Source: Rothia terrae (GTDB taxonomy: Bacteria > Actinomycetota > Actinomycetes > Actinomycetales > Micrococcaceae). Taken from it: a stretch of 64,000 bases of DNA. The stretch is from contig NZ_JAAXPV010000004.1 of assembly GCF_012396615.1 (NCBI RefSeq), forward strand, positions 62,001-126,000. Reading direction: 5' to 3'. How positions within the stretch are numbered: the first letter of the stretch is position 1; every line of letters begins with the position of its first letter. Positions 34,662 through 44,438 of this stretch are shown one piece after another. The position numbers were made by a program, and so were the translations under genes. The notes beneath the pieces were generated by a model, which saw only the letters and a list, made by a program, of their open reading frames with translations, searched no databases and was not told the origin of the DNA.

Positions 34662-36005
34662 ATGGGCATCTTGCTATTTATTATTGGTGTCATCATCATG
34701 GCAGTGGCGATTGGTGCATCGATCGGTTTGCATGAGATTGGGCATCTTGTGCCCGCCAAAAAGTTTGGCGTTCGCGTGCCTCAGTACATGATTGGCTTTG
34801 GTAAAACCCTGTTTTCTGTTCGCAGGGGAGAAACCGAATACGGGTTCAAGCTGATTCCGCTGGGCGGCTATATTTCAATGATTGGAATGTATCCGCCTGC
34901 AAAAACCGGTGAGGGACTGCGCACCAGTACCACCGGCCCCTTTAGTCAGCTCATCGAGGACGCCCGTGCGGTTGACCACGAACGCATCAGCGAAACCGAT
35001 GAGAACAGGGTTTTTTATAAGCTACCCATTTATAAGCGCATCATTATTATGCTGGGCGGACCGGTGATGAACCTACTCATCGGCGTAGTGTGTGTAGCGA
35101 TTTTGATTCTTGGTTTTGGTAGTGCACAGCCCACCACCACGGTGTCATCGGTGAGTCAGTGCGTTAAAACTGTTTCATCGGAGCAGGAGAATAATGCTAC
35201 CGCAGCGTGCGCTGAGAGCGACCCGAAAGCCCCAGCCGCTGCAGCCGGTCTAAAAGCTGGAGATGTGATTACCCGTTTTGCGGGGCAACATATTTCAAGC
35301 TGGAACCAGCTGACCGATGAAATTAAAACTCACGCCAACCAGAGCGTTGAGGTGACCGTGCTTCGTGACGGTAAAACTGAGAACCTCACCATCGAACCGA
35401 TGCTCACTGCGCGTCCTGTTATGAATGAGACGACCGGAACCTATGAGAAAAATGAGGACGGTAGCTACAAGACCACCGATGTTGGCTTTATTGGTGTCTC
35501 CCCGTCAACCGAGCTGGTGCCCGGCACTGCCGGAGATATTCTGCCGACCGTTGGGGAGCAGATGAAGAGCATCTACTCCAGCGTCCTCCGCCTGCCCGCG
35601 CGTGTTTTTGAAACCGCCAGGGTGCTGGTGACGAACGGTGAGCGAGGCGTTAATGGCCCCATGTCAGTTGTGGGTGTTGGGCGCATCGCCGGAGAGATTG
35701 CATCCACCGACCAGATTAATCTCAAAGAAAAAGCAGCCACGCTGGTGTCGATGATTGGCACGCTCAATCTTTTTCTTTTTGCTCTCAACCTTGTGCCGTT
35801 GCTACCTCTTGACGGTGGTCATGTACTCGGCGCGCTGTGGGAAGGTGTTCGTAAGTTGTTTGCGCGCTTGTTTGGGCGACAGAATCCGGGACCGTTTGAT
35901 GCCGCTAAGCTCCTGCCACTGACATTTGTGGTTGCAGGTGCGTTCGGGCTGATGTCGCTGATTCTCATTACCGCAGATATCTTCAAGCCCATTACTTTGC
36001 TGTAG
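34662..36005 (+). CDS. rip1: Site-2 intramembrane metalloprotease (Rip1/RseP-like)
   Basis: 447 residues. Cuts membrane-embedded anti-sigma factors and similar proteins. First helix carries the zinc site HEIGH (His24, Glu25, His28), followed by KKFGVRVPQYMIGFGKTLFS. A PDZ domain sits at about 195-240 (AAAGLKAGDVITRFAGQHISSW), with an extra acidic insertion around 262. Last helices contain the third ligand in LVPLLPLDGGHVLGALWE (about 376-393). Four membrane segments. Usual actinobacterial partner of dxr and ispG. A MOSC gene runs toward it with 25 bp between. Confidence 0.94.
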   Translation: MGILLFIIGVIIMAVAIGASIGLHEIGHLVPAKKFGVRVPQYMIGFGKTLFSVRRGETEYGFKLIPLGGYISMIGMYPPAKTGEGLRTSTTGPFSQLIEDARAVDHERISETDENRVFYKLPIYKRIIIMLGGPVMNLLIGVVCVAILILGFGSAQPTTTVSSVSQCVKTVSSEQENNATAACAESDPKAPAAAAGLKAGDVITRFAGQHISSWNQLTDEIKTHANQSVEVTVLRDGKTENLTIEPMLTARPVMNETTGTYEKNEDGSYKTTDVGFIGVSPSTELVPGTAGDILPTVGEQMKSIYSSVLRLPARVFETARVLVTNGERGVNGPMSVVGVGRIAGEIASTDQINLKEKAATLVSMIGTLNLFLFALNLVPLLPLDGGHVLGALWEGVRKLFARLFGRQNPGPFDAAKLLPLTFVVAGAFGLMSLILITADIFKPITLL

Positions 36006-36030
36006 AAAGCTAAGCCGCGAAATCTAAAAA

Positions 36031-36714
36031 CTAAGAAATGAGCTTCACCAATTGCCGGTGGTGATGCTCCGGCAGACAATGGGCAGCAACGACATCTTGT
36101 GCGATGTTCTTGTTGCCCATTTTTGCCGCGAATACCATACCCATGGTGATCCCGTGCTCAGGTCTATCGTGAAAAACAATGTGGTGCTTGGGTTCGATAA
36201 TTCCAGGTGCGAGAACCCTGGCATATGCCCCGCAGTCACCGTGAGCAGTGAAAGTTTTCACCCAGCCCTGGCGCTCAAGCCACATTGCAAAGGTTCTGCA
36301 TGGCTGTCGTGGCACGCTCACTTCGAGAACGGCTGTGCCTACTGAAAATCGCTGATTGATTAAAACCTCCGACCAGTTCACTCCAACAGTTGTAAGGTTC
36401 TCACCAAACATTCCGTTGGCGTAATTCACGTCCCCTTGCTCAGACCAGAAATCTAGTTCTTCGCGCGCAAAGATATAGACCGCTTTGTCGGCGCCACCAT
36501 GATGCTTTGCGTTGCCCACCAAGTCGCCTTCTACTCCTGACCCGTCACCGTAACGCGGGCCTGGCGCAAAAACGCTAATGGAGTCGACCGCTACCTTGTG
36601 AATCCCGGTGGGGCGATGCGGCTGATCAGGTGCGGGAAAAGGATGCGCGATATTAGTCGACACAATATGAGGGGTGGTTGTTCTTACGGGGGTCTCAAAG
36701 CTCATATACGGCAT
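36031..36714 (-). CDS. MOSC-domain protein, YiiM type
   Basis: 227 residues. MOSC domains bind sulfur or molybdenum cofactor; YiiM-like members reduce N-hydroxylated bases such as 6-hydroxylaminopurine. Visible: GDLVGNAKHHGGADKAVYIFAREELDFW (about 64-91), FGENLTTVGVNWSEVLINQRFSVGTAVLEVS, and the conserved cysteine in RQPCRTFAMW (about 137-146), then a helical C-terminal extension as in YiiM. Inserted between rip1 and ispG on the opposite strand, which breaks the usual tandem. No terminator with a T-run was found. Confidence 0.85.
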   Translation of the reverse strand: MPYMSFETPVRTTTPHIVSTNIAHPFPAPDQPHRPTGIHKVAVDSISVFAPGPRYGDGSGVEGDLVGNAKHHGGADKAVYIFAREELDFWSEQGDVNYANGMFGENLTTVGVNWSEVLINQRFSVGTAVLEVSVPRQPCRTFAMWLERQGWVKTFTAHGDCGAYARVLAPGIIEPKHHIVFHDRPEHGITMGMVFAAKMGNKNIAQDVVAAHCLPEHHHRQLVKLIS

Positions 36715-36843
36715 TGTAAATGTGCCTGTGGTGAAAGAGTCGTAGCTTCGTCTTCTTAAAATCGAGCTAACTGGTGCACAATAGAAGTTGACTCAATACG
36801 TATGCTTTGTGGCTACGTATAAAAATACTTTTGGAGGAACGCT

Positions 36844-38007
36844 TTGACCTCGGTCAATCTAGGAATGCCTGCACCCCCGCCGCCCGTTCTGGCACCGCGT
36901 CGTAAGACTCGCCAGTTCAACGTTGGTTCAGTTGGCGTTGGCTCAGAATCGCCCATTTCAGTGCAGTCAATGACTACCACCAAAACTCACGATATTGGTG
37001 CTACTTTGCAGCAGATCGCTGAGCTCACCGCAGCCGGTTGCGACATTGTTCGCGTGGCATGCCCCACCGATAAGGACGCAGAGGCTCTGCCTATTATCGC
37101 TCAGCAGTCACAGATTCCTGTCATTGCTGATATCCACTTCCAGCCCAAGTACGTTTATGCTGCTATTGAAGCTGGATGCGGCGCTGTGCGCGTTAACCCC
37201 GGTAACATTCGTAAGTTCGATGACCAGGTTAAAGAAATCGCACAGATGGCTAAAGACCACGGCACCTCAATCCGCATTGGTGTGAATGGCGGTTCTTTGG
37301 ACAAGCGTTTGCTGGAAAAGTACGGACGCGCTACCCCCGAGGCTCTCGTTGAGTCTGCTGTGTGGGAGGCATCCTTGTTCGAAGAACACGGCTTCCACGA
37401 TTTCAAGATTTCAGTCAAACACAATGACCCCGTCGTCATGGTTGAGGCATACCGTCAGCTGGCAGCAGCCGGCGACTGGCCCCTGCACCTGGGCGTGACT
37501 GAGGCTGGCCCCGCCTTCCAGGGCACCATCAAGAGCTCCACCGCATTTGGCGCTCTACTCTCTCAGGGCATCGGCGACACCATCCGCGTCTCGCTGTCTG
37601 CACCTCCCGTTGAAGAGGTCAAGGTTGGTTCGCAGATTCTCGAATCTTTGAACCTGCGCCCGCGCAAGCTCGATATCGTTTCTTGCCCCTCATGCGGTCG
37701 CGCTCAGGTGAACGTTTGGGAGCTGGCAGAAAAGGTCACCGAAGGTCTTGAAGGCATGAAGGTTCCGTTGCGCGTAGCCGTTATGGGTTGCGTTGTAAAC
37801 GGTCCCGGCGAAGCACGCGAAGCAGACCTCGGCGTCGCATCCGGCAACGGTAAGGGACAGATCTTCGTCAAGGGCGAAGTTATCAAAACCGTTCCCGAAG
37901 ATCAGATCGTCGAGACCCTGATTGAAGAAGCTAACCGTATTGCTGGCGAGATGGAAGCAAGCGGCGAATACGTTCCCGAAGGCTCTCCGTCAGTTAACAT
38001 CAGCTAA
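36844..38007 (+). CDS. ispG: 4-hydroxy-3-methylbut-2-enyl diphosphate synthase
   Basis: 387 residues. Iron-sulfur enzyme of the MEP pathway that turns MEcPP into HMBPP. N-terminal TIM barrel: [67 protein letters not shown]-terminal cluster ligands: [11 protein letters not shown] (two Cys, about 282-292) and [12 protein letters not shown] (third Cys about 319, Glu about 326). TTG start at 36844 with GGAGGA upstream. Followed 39 bp on by a GNAT gene, as in mycobacteria. Confidence 0.97.
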   Translation: MTSVNLGMPAPPPPVLAPRRKTRQFNVGSVGVGSESPISVQSMTTTKTHDIGATLQQIAELTAAGCDIVRVACPTDKDAEALPIIAQQSQIPVIADIHFQPKYVYAAIEAGCGAVRVNPGNIRKFDDQVKEIAQMAKDHGTSIRIGVNGGSLDKRLLEKYGRATPEALVESAVWEASLFEEHGFHDFKISVKHNDPVVMVEAYRQLAAAGDWPLHLGVTEAGPAFQGTIKSSTAFGALLSQGIGDTIRVSLSAPPVEEVKVGSQILESLNLRPRKLDIVSCPSCGRAQVNVWELAEKVTEGLEGMKVPLRVAVMGCVVNGPGEAREADLGVASGNGKGQIFVKGEVIKTVPEDQIVETLIEEANRIAGEMEASGEYVPEGSPSVNIS

Positions 38008-38046
38008 TACGCATTTTCATTCATCGCAGAGGCCACCGGCACATCT

Positions 38047-39132
38047 ATGAAATCTACACCTACGCGGTCGCAGACCGTCAGCATTCGTCCGCTCACTCAT
38101 GAGCACCGGCAACAGCTGTGTAGATTGATAGATCGTGACCCGGTGGCCTCTGTTTTTAGCGCCGAACACTTAGCGAAGTTCGGTTTACCCGATGCTCAAA
38201 GGGCAACACGTATGCGTTCGCCTTTTGGTTTTATGGGGATTTTTGAAGCACCGAACGATGCTGCGGCTCCGGCAGAAAACAGCGCACTGGCTTTGGGGGC
38301 AGCTATTCCTCGTGCTTTACGTCAGATGGCTCAAGTGTTTGCGCGTCCTCTCCCTTTCTCGCCCGAATCTGTGGTGAATACTCAGGACGCTCCTGCCGAT
38401 TCCATCGCGCCAGTTGAAGAAAAGCTGGTGGGTGCTTTCTGGCTGGGCGGAAACTGCGTCCCGGTGGATATTCCTGAGCAGTATATTCCCGATGTAGCGG
38501 CCTTTATTTCTCAGCATCATCGTCAGATCGCATCTATCTTTGGTGCGGCAGATACCGTACTGCCGCTGTGGGAAAAAGCAGAACCCGCCTTCAAAAATGT
38601 GCTCGATATTAGGGCACAACAACCACTCTTATACCTTCCGCCGCAACGAAGCATCAGCCACTCACGCGACCTTTACCGCCAGGGCTTGCCCGCACCTCAG
38701 ATCTCTAAGGGCGTGCGCTTTGCCCGAGAGTCTGACAACAAGACCTTGCTGCAAGCATCCGTAGCAATGTTCACCGAAGAAGTGGGCTACGACCCGATGA
38801 CTCGCGATTCTATCGGCTATACGCGACGCGTCCACGATTTTATTGCCGAGCGCAGAACCGTAGTGGCAGTCAACGCCGAAGACGTTGTCGTCTTCAAAAC
38901 CGATGTGGGCATCGCAGCTGGTGACGTCTGTCAGCTTCAGGGAGTCTGGTTACACCCTGCTTATCGTGGCTTTGGGCTTTCCGCCCCATTGCTTGTTCAG
39001 GCCTGTGAGCTGTTACGGCCTCGGTATCCCCACATCAGCTTGTACGTGAATGACTACAATGTGCGAGCCCGCGCGCTCTATGCCCGCGTAGGTTTTGAGC
39101 AAGCAGATACTTTCGCCACCGTCCTCTTTTAG
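38047..39132 (+). CDS. GNAT acetyltransferase with DUF4081 (Rv2867c-like)
   Basis: 361 residues. The N-terminal part (about 1-190) corresponds to the DUF4081 region found before a GNAT fold in actinobacteria; the C-terminal GNAT domain shows VCQLQGVWLHPAYRGFGLSAPLLVQACELL (acetyl-CoA loop, about 298-327) and SLYVNDYNVRARALYARVGFEQ. The same gene stands after ispG in mycobacteria (Rv2867c), which supports the assignment by position. A poorly conserved insertion at 60-110 (EAPNDAAAPAENSA...) is rich in Ala/Pro. Substrate unknown. Confidence 0.87.
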   Translation: MKSTPTRSQTVSIRPLTHEHRQQLCRLIDRDPVASVFSAEHLAKFGLPDAQRATRMRSPFGFMGIFEAPNDAAAPAENSALALGAAIPRALRQMAQVFARPLPFSPESVVNTQDAPADSIAPVEEKLVGAFWLGGNCVPVDIPEQYIPDVAAFISQHHRQIASIFGAADTVLPLWEKAEPAFKNVLDIRAQQPLLYLPPQRSISHSRDLYRQGLPAPQISKGVRFARESDNKTLLQASVAMFTEEVGYDPMTRDSIGYTRRVHDFIAERRTVVAVNAEDVVVFKTDVGIAAGDVCQLQGVWLHPAYRGFGLSAPLLVQACELLRPRYPHISLYVNDYNVRARALYARVGFEQADTFATVLF

Positions 39133-39424
39133 TTGTAGGTAGTTTAGTTGTTTGAAACGCAAAAATATTTACAGCAATAAAGGCACATTACCTTCCTCGT
39201 AAAACTAAAGTTAAGATGTAGAACTACGAGGTAAAAACACTTTTACCGAACCACTATTACCGAACCACTCATTTTCCAATCGATAAAGTACCTAGTGATA
39301 GTTGATTACATTTCACTTCTACAGCGAATTGGATCTACATCTATATCCCCGTTTCCTCAATAGCCTTTTTGAGTCGTGACACCATAGATGTATGAGTCTG
39401 TGCGTTCACACAGCAAGAGGAAAA
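39133..39424. other. AT-rich spacer with a 14-bp tandem repeat
   Basis: 292 bp, no gene. TTACCGAACCACTA (39243-39256) is followed directly by TTACCGAACCACTC (39257-39270). Left of it TTACC-TTC-CTCGTA (39190s) and TACGAGGTAAA (39225-39235) are near-inverse. Probably the promoter region of the secreted protein; operators are likely but unproven. Confidence 0.5.
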
Positions 39425-41368
39425 ATGAAAAACATATTCACCTTGACCAGCTCAATCATAGCTATTGCGACGATGGCGTTAACCATGACTCCAGAGGTCG
39501 CTCAGGCATCAACTTTCCAACTAACACCTGAGAAAAACTTGATTACCGAAGCCTGGCAACAAAACCCAAAGAAGTATGGCCAAGCAACGTCACCTGAAGA
39601 GTGCATCACTGGTTCTGGCTGTGCGCAGACCTTCGAAAATGCCGTTATAACCTGGAGCGAAAACACAGGTGTGCAAGTACTTAACGAGGCAAAATACGTT
39701 GTTGCCTATACGCAGGCCGGCGGCCTCAAAACTTTAGGTGTTCTCGAATCTGGCTCATGGAACCATAGTTATTGTGGAGCTTCCGTTACAACTAAAAACC
39801 GCAAGAACCACAATCGTTGGTTGGTGGTGTTGGAAGACGGCAAAGGCACCATGGGTACTGCTATTGATCTTAACTCTGAAGCAGGCAAAAAATGGAAGTC
39901 AGAGCGTGCAGACACTCAAAAATGCTTTCCTACATCAGAGGTAAAAAACCACGATTGGGCAGAAAATGAAAGTTTTCAGCGAATCGTTGGAGAATACGCA
40001 GACACCATTCCTGTCACACTAGGAAAGCTCAAAGAGCCTCTGCACGCAATTGACGATACTCTAGCTATTCAACGCCACGAATACGGTTCGATCATGTTCA
40101 ATAAGAGCACAGGACAAACTGTACCTATAGAGAATGCGGCACTCGACCACTACCTGAACAACCGATCAGAATACGGTCTTCCAATCAGAGGGCAGATGAA
40201 CAGCGACTTTGACTCTTCTCTCGGTTTGCACAAACCAAGTATCATTACGTGGTTTGCTTCAGATGCTAACAACGAAAAGAGCTTGTGGGCACAAGACGGA
40301 TCACTGTACACCATGGAACTAAAAAATAATCATGGAGGTTCAAAGCAGTCTCAAAGCAACCAGGTGAGAGTTTCTTCGGCAACTAATTCTCGACCCGGCG
40401 TAGCAAACCTTCCTGAGGCTCTGGCACAATCATCTATTCCCCATTATGTTGAAACACTGAAATCAGTGGATTTAGGGCAGGCAATTGACGAGATTCATCC
40501 TGTTGTAGATGAAAAACCAGTCGATAAAACGTATTACGTGCAGAACTATTCCAAGGGTTATACAGTTCTTTTCAGCGAGGGTGAAGACCAAGTCGGAGTT
40601 ATGCCGACTGTAGCCTTTAAACTAGCCCTTGAAAAAAACGTGTTGGTGGGTACCGATATTCTCACTACTGAGTTCATCAGCGGTGACGGAGATAAAGCTC
40701 CCGAGATGCTGACTTACTTTACTCGCCGCGGATTTTTGGCGTGTGGTGTCGGGGGATCCAAGAGCGGTTTCGCGCTTCGACTAGCAGATGACCAGAAGAC
40801 TTTGGTTCAAACCGACTGGGAACTTGCAGAAACTGCTTCAAGGGGCTGTGCTCCCTCATTGACTCAAAGCGAACGCCCTGTAGAGATTCCCCAAGAACTT
40901 ATGCAACGTGAATCTTCTGAAACAGGTCCTGTAGATACAACAGTAGATTGGTCCCGGGGGCATGCCGCGCGTCGTCAACAGGCACTGTACTTTTTTGATA
41001 ATAATACCAAAGAACGCTGGATTGTAGCTGCTGATAGCAATGGCACACCTTTACCTGGAGCCCGCGCCTTCAAGACCACCTTATTTGACGCAGGATACAC
41101 TGGACCTAGCTATGATCTGGCCTTTGGTAACGATGAGTTTAAGGAATGGATCGGTCACTGGGGCTATCCTTCCTACACTGATATGAGTCTGCTGGGTGTT
41201 CCTATAGCTGAGGAAAAGATAGATTTTGTTGATGGAGCAAAGATTCTGAGCCAGGAATTTGAGTCTGGAACTCTATCCTTCAACTTTTCGACCCGTGAGT
41301 ACTCAATCAACTGGAACGAAAACGGTCTTGCTAAAAAGGCTTGGTACGACGCTCTGAACATCAAATAA
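39425..41368 (+). CDS. Secreted protein of unknown function
   Basis: 647 residues from ATG 39425 (AAGAGGAAAA upstream; a start 33 bp earlier would spoil the signal peptide). Signal peptide MKNIFTLTSSIIAIATMALT with cleavage probably after VAQA (about residue 29). The mature protein has no family recognised by eye; it is rich in Trp, Asn, Ser and Lys and has a few cysteines (SPEECITGSGCAQT; SYCGAS; KCFPTSE; FLACGVGG; SRGCAPS) that could form disulfides. Base composition and codon use are more AT-rich than the neighbours, which suggests acquisition. Monocistronic, between conserved GNAT and proS genes. Confidence 0.7.
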   Translation: MKNIFTLTSSIIAIATMALTMTPEVAQASTFQLTPEKNLITEAWQQNPKKYGQATSPEECITGSGCAQTFENAVITWSENTGVQVLNEAKYVVAYTQAGGLKTLGVLESGSWNHSYCGASVTTKNRKNHNRWLVVLEDGKGTMGTAIDLNSEAGKKWKSERADTQKCFPTSEVKNHDWAENESFQRIVGEYADTIPVTLGKLKEPLHAIDDTLAIQRHEYGSIMFNKSTGQTVPIENAALDHYLNNRSEYGLPIRGQMNSDFDSSLGLHKPSIITWFASDANNEKSLWAQDGSLYTMELKNNHGGSKQSQSNQVRVSSATNSRPGVANLPEALAQSSIPHYVETLKSVDLGQAIDEIHPVVDEKPVDKTYYVQNYSKGYTVLFSEGEDQVGVMPTVAFKLALEKNVLVGTDILTTEFISGDGDKAPEMLTYFTRRGFLACGVGGSKSGFALRLADDQKTLVQTDWELAETASRGCAPSLTQSERPVEIPQELMQRESSETGPVDTTVDWSRGHAARRQQALYFFDNNTKERWIVAADSNGTPLPGARAFKTTLFDAGYTGPSYDLAFGNDEFKEWIGHWGYPSYTDMSLLGVPIAEEKIDFVDGAKILSQEFESGTLSFNFSTREYSINWNENGLAKKAWYDALNIK

Positions 41369-41385
41369 CAACTGACAAATAACCA

Positions 41386-41434
41386 ATGTATGACGCCGCC
41401 AGTTCGCATGAGTGTACTGGGGCGTCATGCATTT
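41386..41434 (+). terminator. Terminator of the secreted-protein gene
   Basis: ATGACGCC-G-CCAGT with ACTGG-G-GCGTCAT and a weak T tail (GCATTTAAAAAT). Confidence 0.7.
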
Positions 41435-41627
41435 AAAAATAATCTGGTGCATATCTGGGGCATCTTATTAGTTCCGACGCGTCCTTTTATCTTTCCAATA
41501 GGCTGAAAATCTAGATATTGCACGCGCTTGTGTAAGGCGCGGTAGAATACTAGAGATTATGCCCTCGCGGCGCTGAGTCAGCGTCAGGACGCGGGGGAGT
41601 ACCCCAGACAGAACGGAAAGATCTACG

Positions 41628-43427
41628 GTGGCTCTTCGCCTTTCAAACCTTTTCCTGCGCACTTTGCGTGAAGACCCGGTTGACGCCGAGGTTGCAAGCC
41701 ATAAGCTGCTCGTTCGAGCAGGCTACATTCGTCGTGCCGCACCCGGTGTGTATTCTTGGTTGCCCTTGGGCCTGAAGGTTCTGAGCAAGGTCGAGAACAT
41801 CGTCCGCGAAGAAATGAACGCTATTGGCGCTCAGGAAGTTCATTTCCCAGCTCTTCTTCCGCGTGAACCGTACGAGGCAACCAACCGTTGGGACGAGTAC
41901 GGCGATAACCTCTTCCGTTTGAAGGACCGTAAGGGAGCGGACATGTTGCTGGCTCCCACCCATGAAGAGATGTTCACTCTTTTGGTGAAGGACCTGTACT
42001 CGTCTTACAAAGACTTGCCGGTGTACCTCTACCAGATTCAGACCAAGTACCGTGATGAGGCACGTCCCCGTGCTGGTCTGTTGCGCGGCCGTGAATTCAT
42101 CATGAAGGACTCCTACTCCTTCAACATTGACGACGAAGGTTTGGACGAGGCATACCTGGCTCACCGTGCCGCTTACCAGCGCATCTTCGAGCGTCTCGGG
42201 CTTGAAATTGCTATCGTCAAGGCACAGTCAGGCGCTATGGGCGGCTCCCGTTCAGAAGAGTTCTTGCACCCCACTCCCGTCGGTGAAGATACCTTCGTGC
42301 GTAGCGAGGGCGGTTATGCAGCTAACGTTGAGGCTGTGACCACCGTTGTTCCTGAGCCCAAGGATGCGTCCAACACTCCCGTGGCACAGGTGCACGACAC
42401 CCCGGATTCACCGACCATCGAAACCTTGGTTGATCAGTCCAATGCACTGCACCCGCGCGATGACCGTGCGTGGACCGCTGCAGATACCCTCAAGAACGTT
42501 ATCGTTGCTGTCATCGACCCGCAGGGCGAGCGTCGACTGGTGGCTATTGGTCTGCCCGGTGACCGCGCAGTTGATATGGGACGCGTTGAGGTTAACATCG
42601 GTTCACTGCTGGGTATCGGCGGCGAAGTTGAGGTTGAAGCTGCAACCGACGATGACCTGAAGAAGTTCCCACAGCTGGTCAAGGGCTACATTGGCCCCGG
42701 CCTCACCCTGGATGAGAAGTTGCTGGGCGCAGAATCTGCAACTGAGATTCCTTACTTCCTCGACCCCCGCGTCGTTGACGGCACTGACTGGATTACCGGC
42801 GCAAACGGGTACGGTAAGCACGTCTACTACCTGGTGGCAGGACGTGACTTCACCGCTGACGGCGTGATCGAAGCATCCGAGGTGCGCGAAGGCGATCCTG
42901 CACCCGATGGATCCGGCCCTCTTCAGGCGGCACGCGGCATCGAGATGGGCCACATCTTCCAGCTGGGACGCAAGTACGCTGAGGCACTGGGACTTAAGGT
43001 TCTTGACCAGAACGGCAAGCTACAGACCGTGACTATGGGCTCCTACGGTGTAGGTGTGACCCGTGCGCTGGCAGCAATTGCTGAGGGCAACCACGATGAC
43101 AAGGGTCTGATTTGGCCCCGCAACCTTGCTCCTGCAGACGTTCACGTTGTTATTACCGGCAAGGGTGAAGAAATCTTCTCGTACGGTGATGAGCTGGTGG
43201 CTGAACTCGAAGCACAGGGCCTTGAAGTCATGGTGGACGATCGTCCCAAGACCTCGCCCGGTGTAAAGTTCGGCGACGCTGAGTTGCTGGGCGTGCCCAC
43301 CATCGTTGTCATTGGACGCGGTTACAAGGACGGCAAGCTGGAACTGAAGGACCGTCGCAGCGGTGAAGCTCGCGATATTGAGGTAGCTCATGCTGCCGCA
43401 GAAATCGTGGCTGAGGTACGCGGCTAA
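41628..43427 (+). CDS. proS: Prolyl-tRNA synthetase, bacterial type with editing insertion
   Basis: 599 residues. Charges tRNA-Pro. Class II motif 1 ([22 protein letters not shown], about 72-93), motif 2 ([27 protein letters not shown], about 138-164), a long editing insertion (about 225-400), motif 3 ([16 protein letters not shown], about 471-486) and the anticodon-binding domain at the end. GTG start at 41628. The 5' leader from about 41570 has a small palindrome CGCTGA-G-TCAGCG; no T-box features were seen. Well terminated. Confidence 0.97.
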   Translation: MALRLSNLFLRTLREDPVDAEVASHKLLVRAGYIRRAAPGVYSWLPLGLKVLSKVENIVREEMNAIGAQEVHFPALLPREPYEATNRWDEYGDNLFRLKDRKGADMLLAPTHEEMFTLLVKDLYSSYKDLPVYLYQIQTKYRDEARPRAGLLRGREFIMKDSYSFNIDDEGLDEAYLAHRAAYQRIFERLGLEIAIVKAQSGAMGGSRSEEFLHPTPVGEDTFVRSEGGYAANVEAVTTVVPEPKDASNTPVAQVHDTPDSPTIETLVDQSNALHPRDDRAWTAADTLKNVIVAVIDPQGERRLVAIGLPGDRAVDMGRVEVNIGSLLGIGGEVEVEAATDDDLKKFPQLVKGYIGPGLTLDEKLLGAESATEIPYFLDPRVVDGTDWITGANGYGKHVYYLVAGRDFTADGVIEASEVREGDPAPDGSGPLQAARGIEMGHIFQLGRKYAEALGLKVLDQNGKLQTVTMGSYGVGVTRALAAIAEGNHDDKGLIWPRNLAPADVHVVITGKGEEIFSYGDELVAELEAQGLEVMVDDRPKTSPGVKFGDAELLGVPTIVVIGRGYKDGKLELKDRRSGEARDIEVAHAAAEIVAEVRG

Positions 43428-43453
43428 ACCTTCCCGTATAGATTCATAGGCCA

Positions 43454-43485
43454 GACCCCGGGTTCGAAGGAACCCGGGGTCTTTT
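43454..43485 (+). terminator. proS terminator
   Basis: Perfect 12-bp stem GACCCCGGGTTC / GAACCCGGGGTC followed by TTTT. Confidence 0.95.
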
Positions 43486-43519
43486 GACAAGGCAAAACAA
43501 GTGTAACGTTAGCGACCTA

Positions 43520-43590
43520 CTGAAAGAGGCACGCCAGCTGACTTCCCTTGAACGCAAGCTATGAGCCAGTTGTTTGGCGAGTCCCCTCTA
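43520..43590. repeat. Intergenic hairpin element, copy D (short loop)
   Basis: Arms CGCCAGCTGAC (43532-43542) and GTTGTTTGGCG (43569-43579) pair over 11 positions if G-U pairs are allowed (one mismatch), and pairing continues outward. The 26-base loop starts TTCCCTTGAACGCAAGC and ends GAGCCA; it matches the loop of copy C at 50832-50858. Lies in the 240-bp gap before the TauE/SafE gene. Confidence 0.7.
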
Positions 43591-43667
43591 CCAGCGCCCA
43601 TATTTGCTTTCCGTCATACTCCGCCACAAATTCTTGGCCGGCGCGAGCATCCGATATTTTGGGGTGC

Positions 43668-44438
43668 ATGGAAGCTCTTGACCCCACTACCATCGTTTTA
43701 CTCGTTATCGCCGCTCTCTTTGCAGGCTGGGTAGACGCAGTAGTAGGTGGCGGAGGGCTAATTCAGCTTCCCGCAGTACTGCTGGTGCCGGGTCTTTCTC
43801 CAGTCCAGGCGTTGGCTGTCAATAAGCTGAGTTCTTTCATGGGAACTCTGACTAGCGCAATTACGTACTATCGCAGAACCACTAGCGATATTAGAACTGC
43901 CTTGCCAATGGCAGCGGTAGCGCTGGTAGCGAGTTTTTGTGGCGCAGTTGTTGCCACTGTGATTCCTGCCGAAGTCTTTACCCCCATCATCATGGTGGCG
44001 CTCTTTGCGGTGTTGCTTTTCACTATTTTCAAACCGAACGCCGGTGAGCTGACGGCTTTGAAATTCTTAGGTAAAAAGCACATCATTTTTGCGTTGATGA
44101 TTGGTGCGGGTATTGGCTTTTACGACGGCATTTTGGGGCCGGGCACCGGCTCGTTTTTGATGATTGCCATGATGACTGTGCTGGGCTATTCCATGTTGCA
44201 GTCGGCGGCTCAGACAAAGATTGTTAATACTGCAACCAACTTGGGTGCGCTGATTCTCTTTGCGTTAGGCGGGCATCAGGTGTGGATGCTGGGCTTTGCG
44301 ATGGGGATTGCGAATATGCTGGGCGGTTATCTGGGTGCCCGCACCGCGATTTCTCGCGGCACCGGTTTTATTAGGGTTCTTATGATGTGCGTGGTGAGCG
44401 CACTGATTCTCAAGCTTGGCTACGATTTAGTTTTTTAG
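43668..44438 (+). CDS. TauE/SafE-family sulfite/organosulfur exporter-like permease
   Basis: 256 residues with ATG at 43668; the frame is open 120 bp up but that part overlaps repeat D and has no membrane-protein character. Two symmetric halves, each opening with a glycine-rich motif: AGWVDAVVGGGGLIQLPAVLL (about 20-40) and GFYDGILGPGTGSFLMIAMM (about 147-166). About eight membrane helices. The family exports sulfite or sulfonates in some bacteria; the substrate here is unknown. Overlaps the end of the convergent next gene by 4 bp. Confidence 0.9.
   Translation: MEALDPTTIVLLVIAALFAGWVDAVVGGGGLIQLPAVLLVPGLSPVQALAVNKLSSFMGTLTSAITYYRRTTSDIRTALPMAAVALVASFCGAVVATVIPAEVFTPIIMVALFAVLLFTIFKPNAGELTALKFLGKKHIIFALMIGAGIGFYDGILGPGTGSFLMIAMMTVLGYSMLQSAAQTKIVNTATNLGALILFALGGHQVWMLGFAMGIANMLGGYLGARTAISRGTGFIRVLMMCVVSALILKLGYDLVF

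Noticed and set aside
41440-41627. T-box riboswitch upstream of proS
   Set aside because: No T-box consensus or specifier loop visible; only a small palindrome.
43548-43667. 40-residue N-terminal extension of the TauE/SafE protein
   Set aside because: It overlaps the hairpin element, lacks membrane character and the first helix begins right after ATG 43668.
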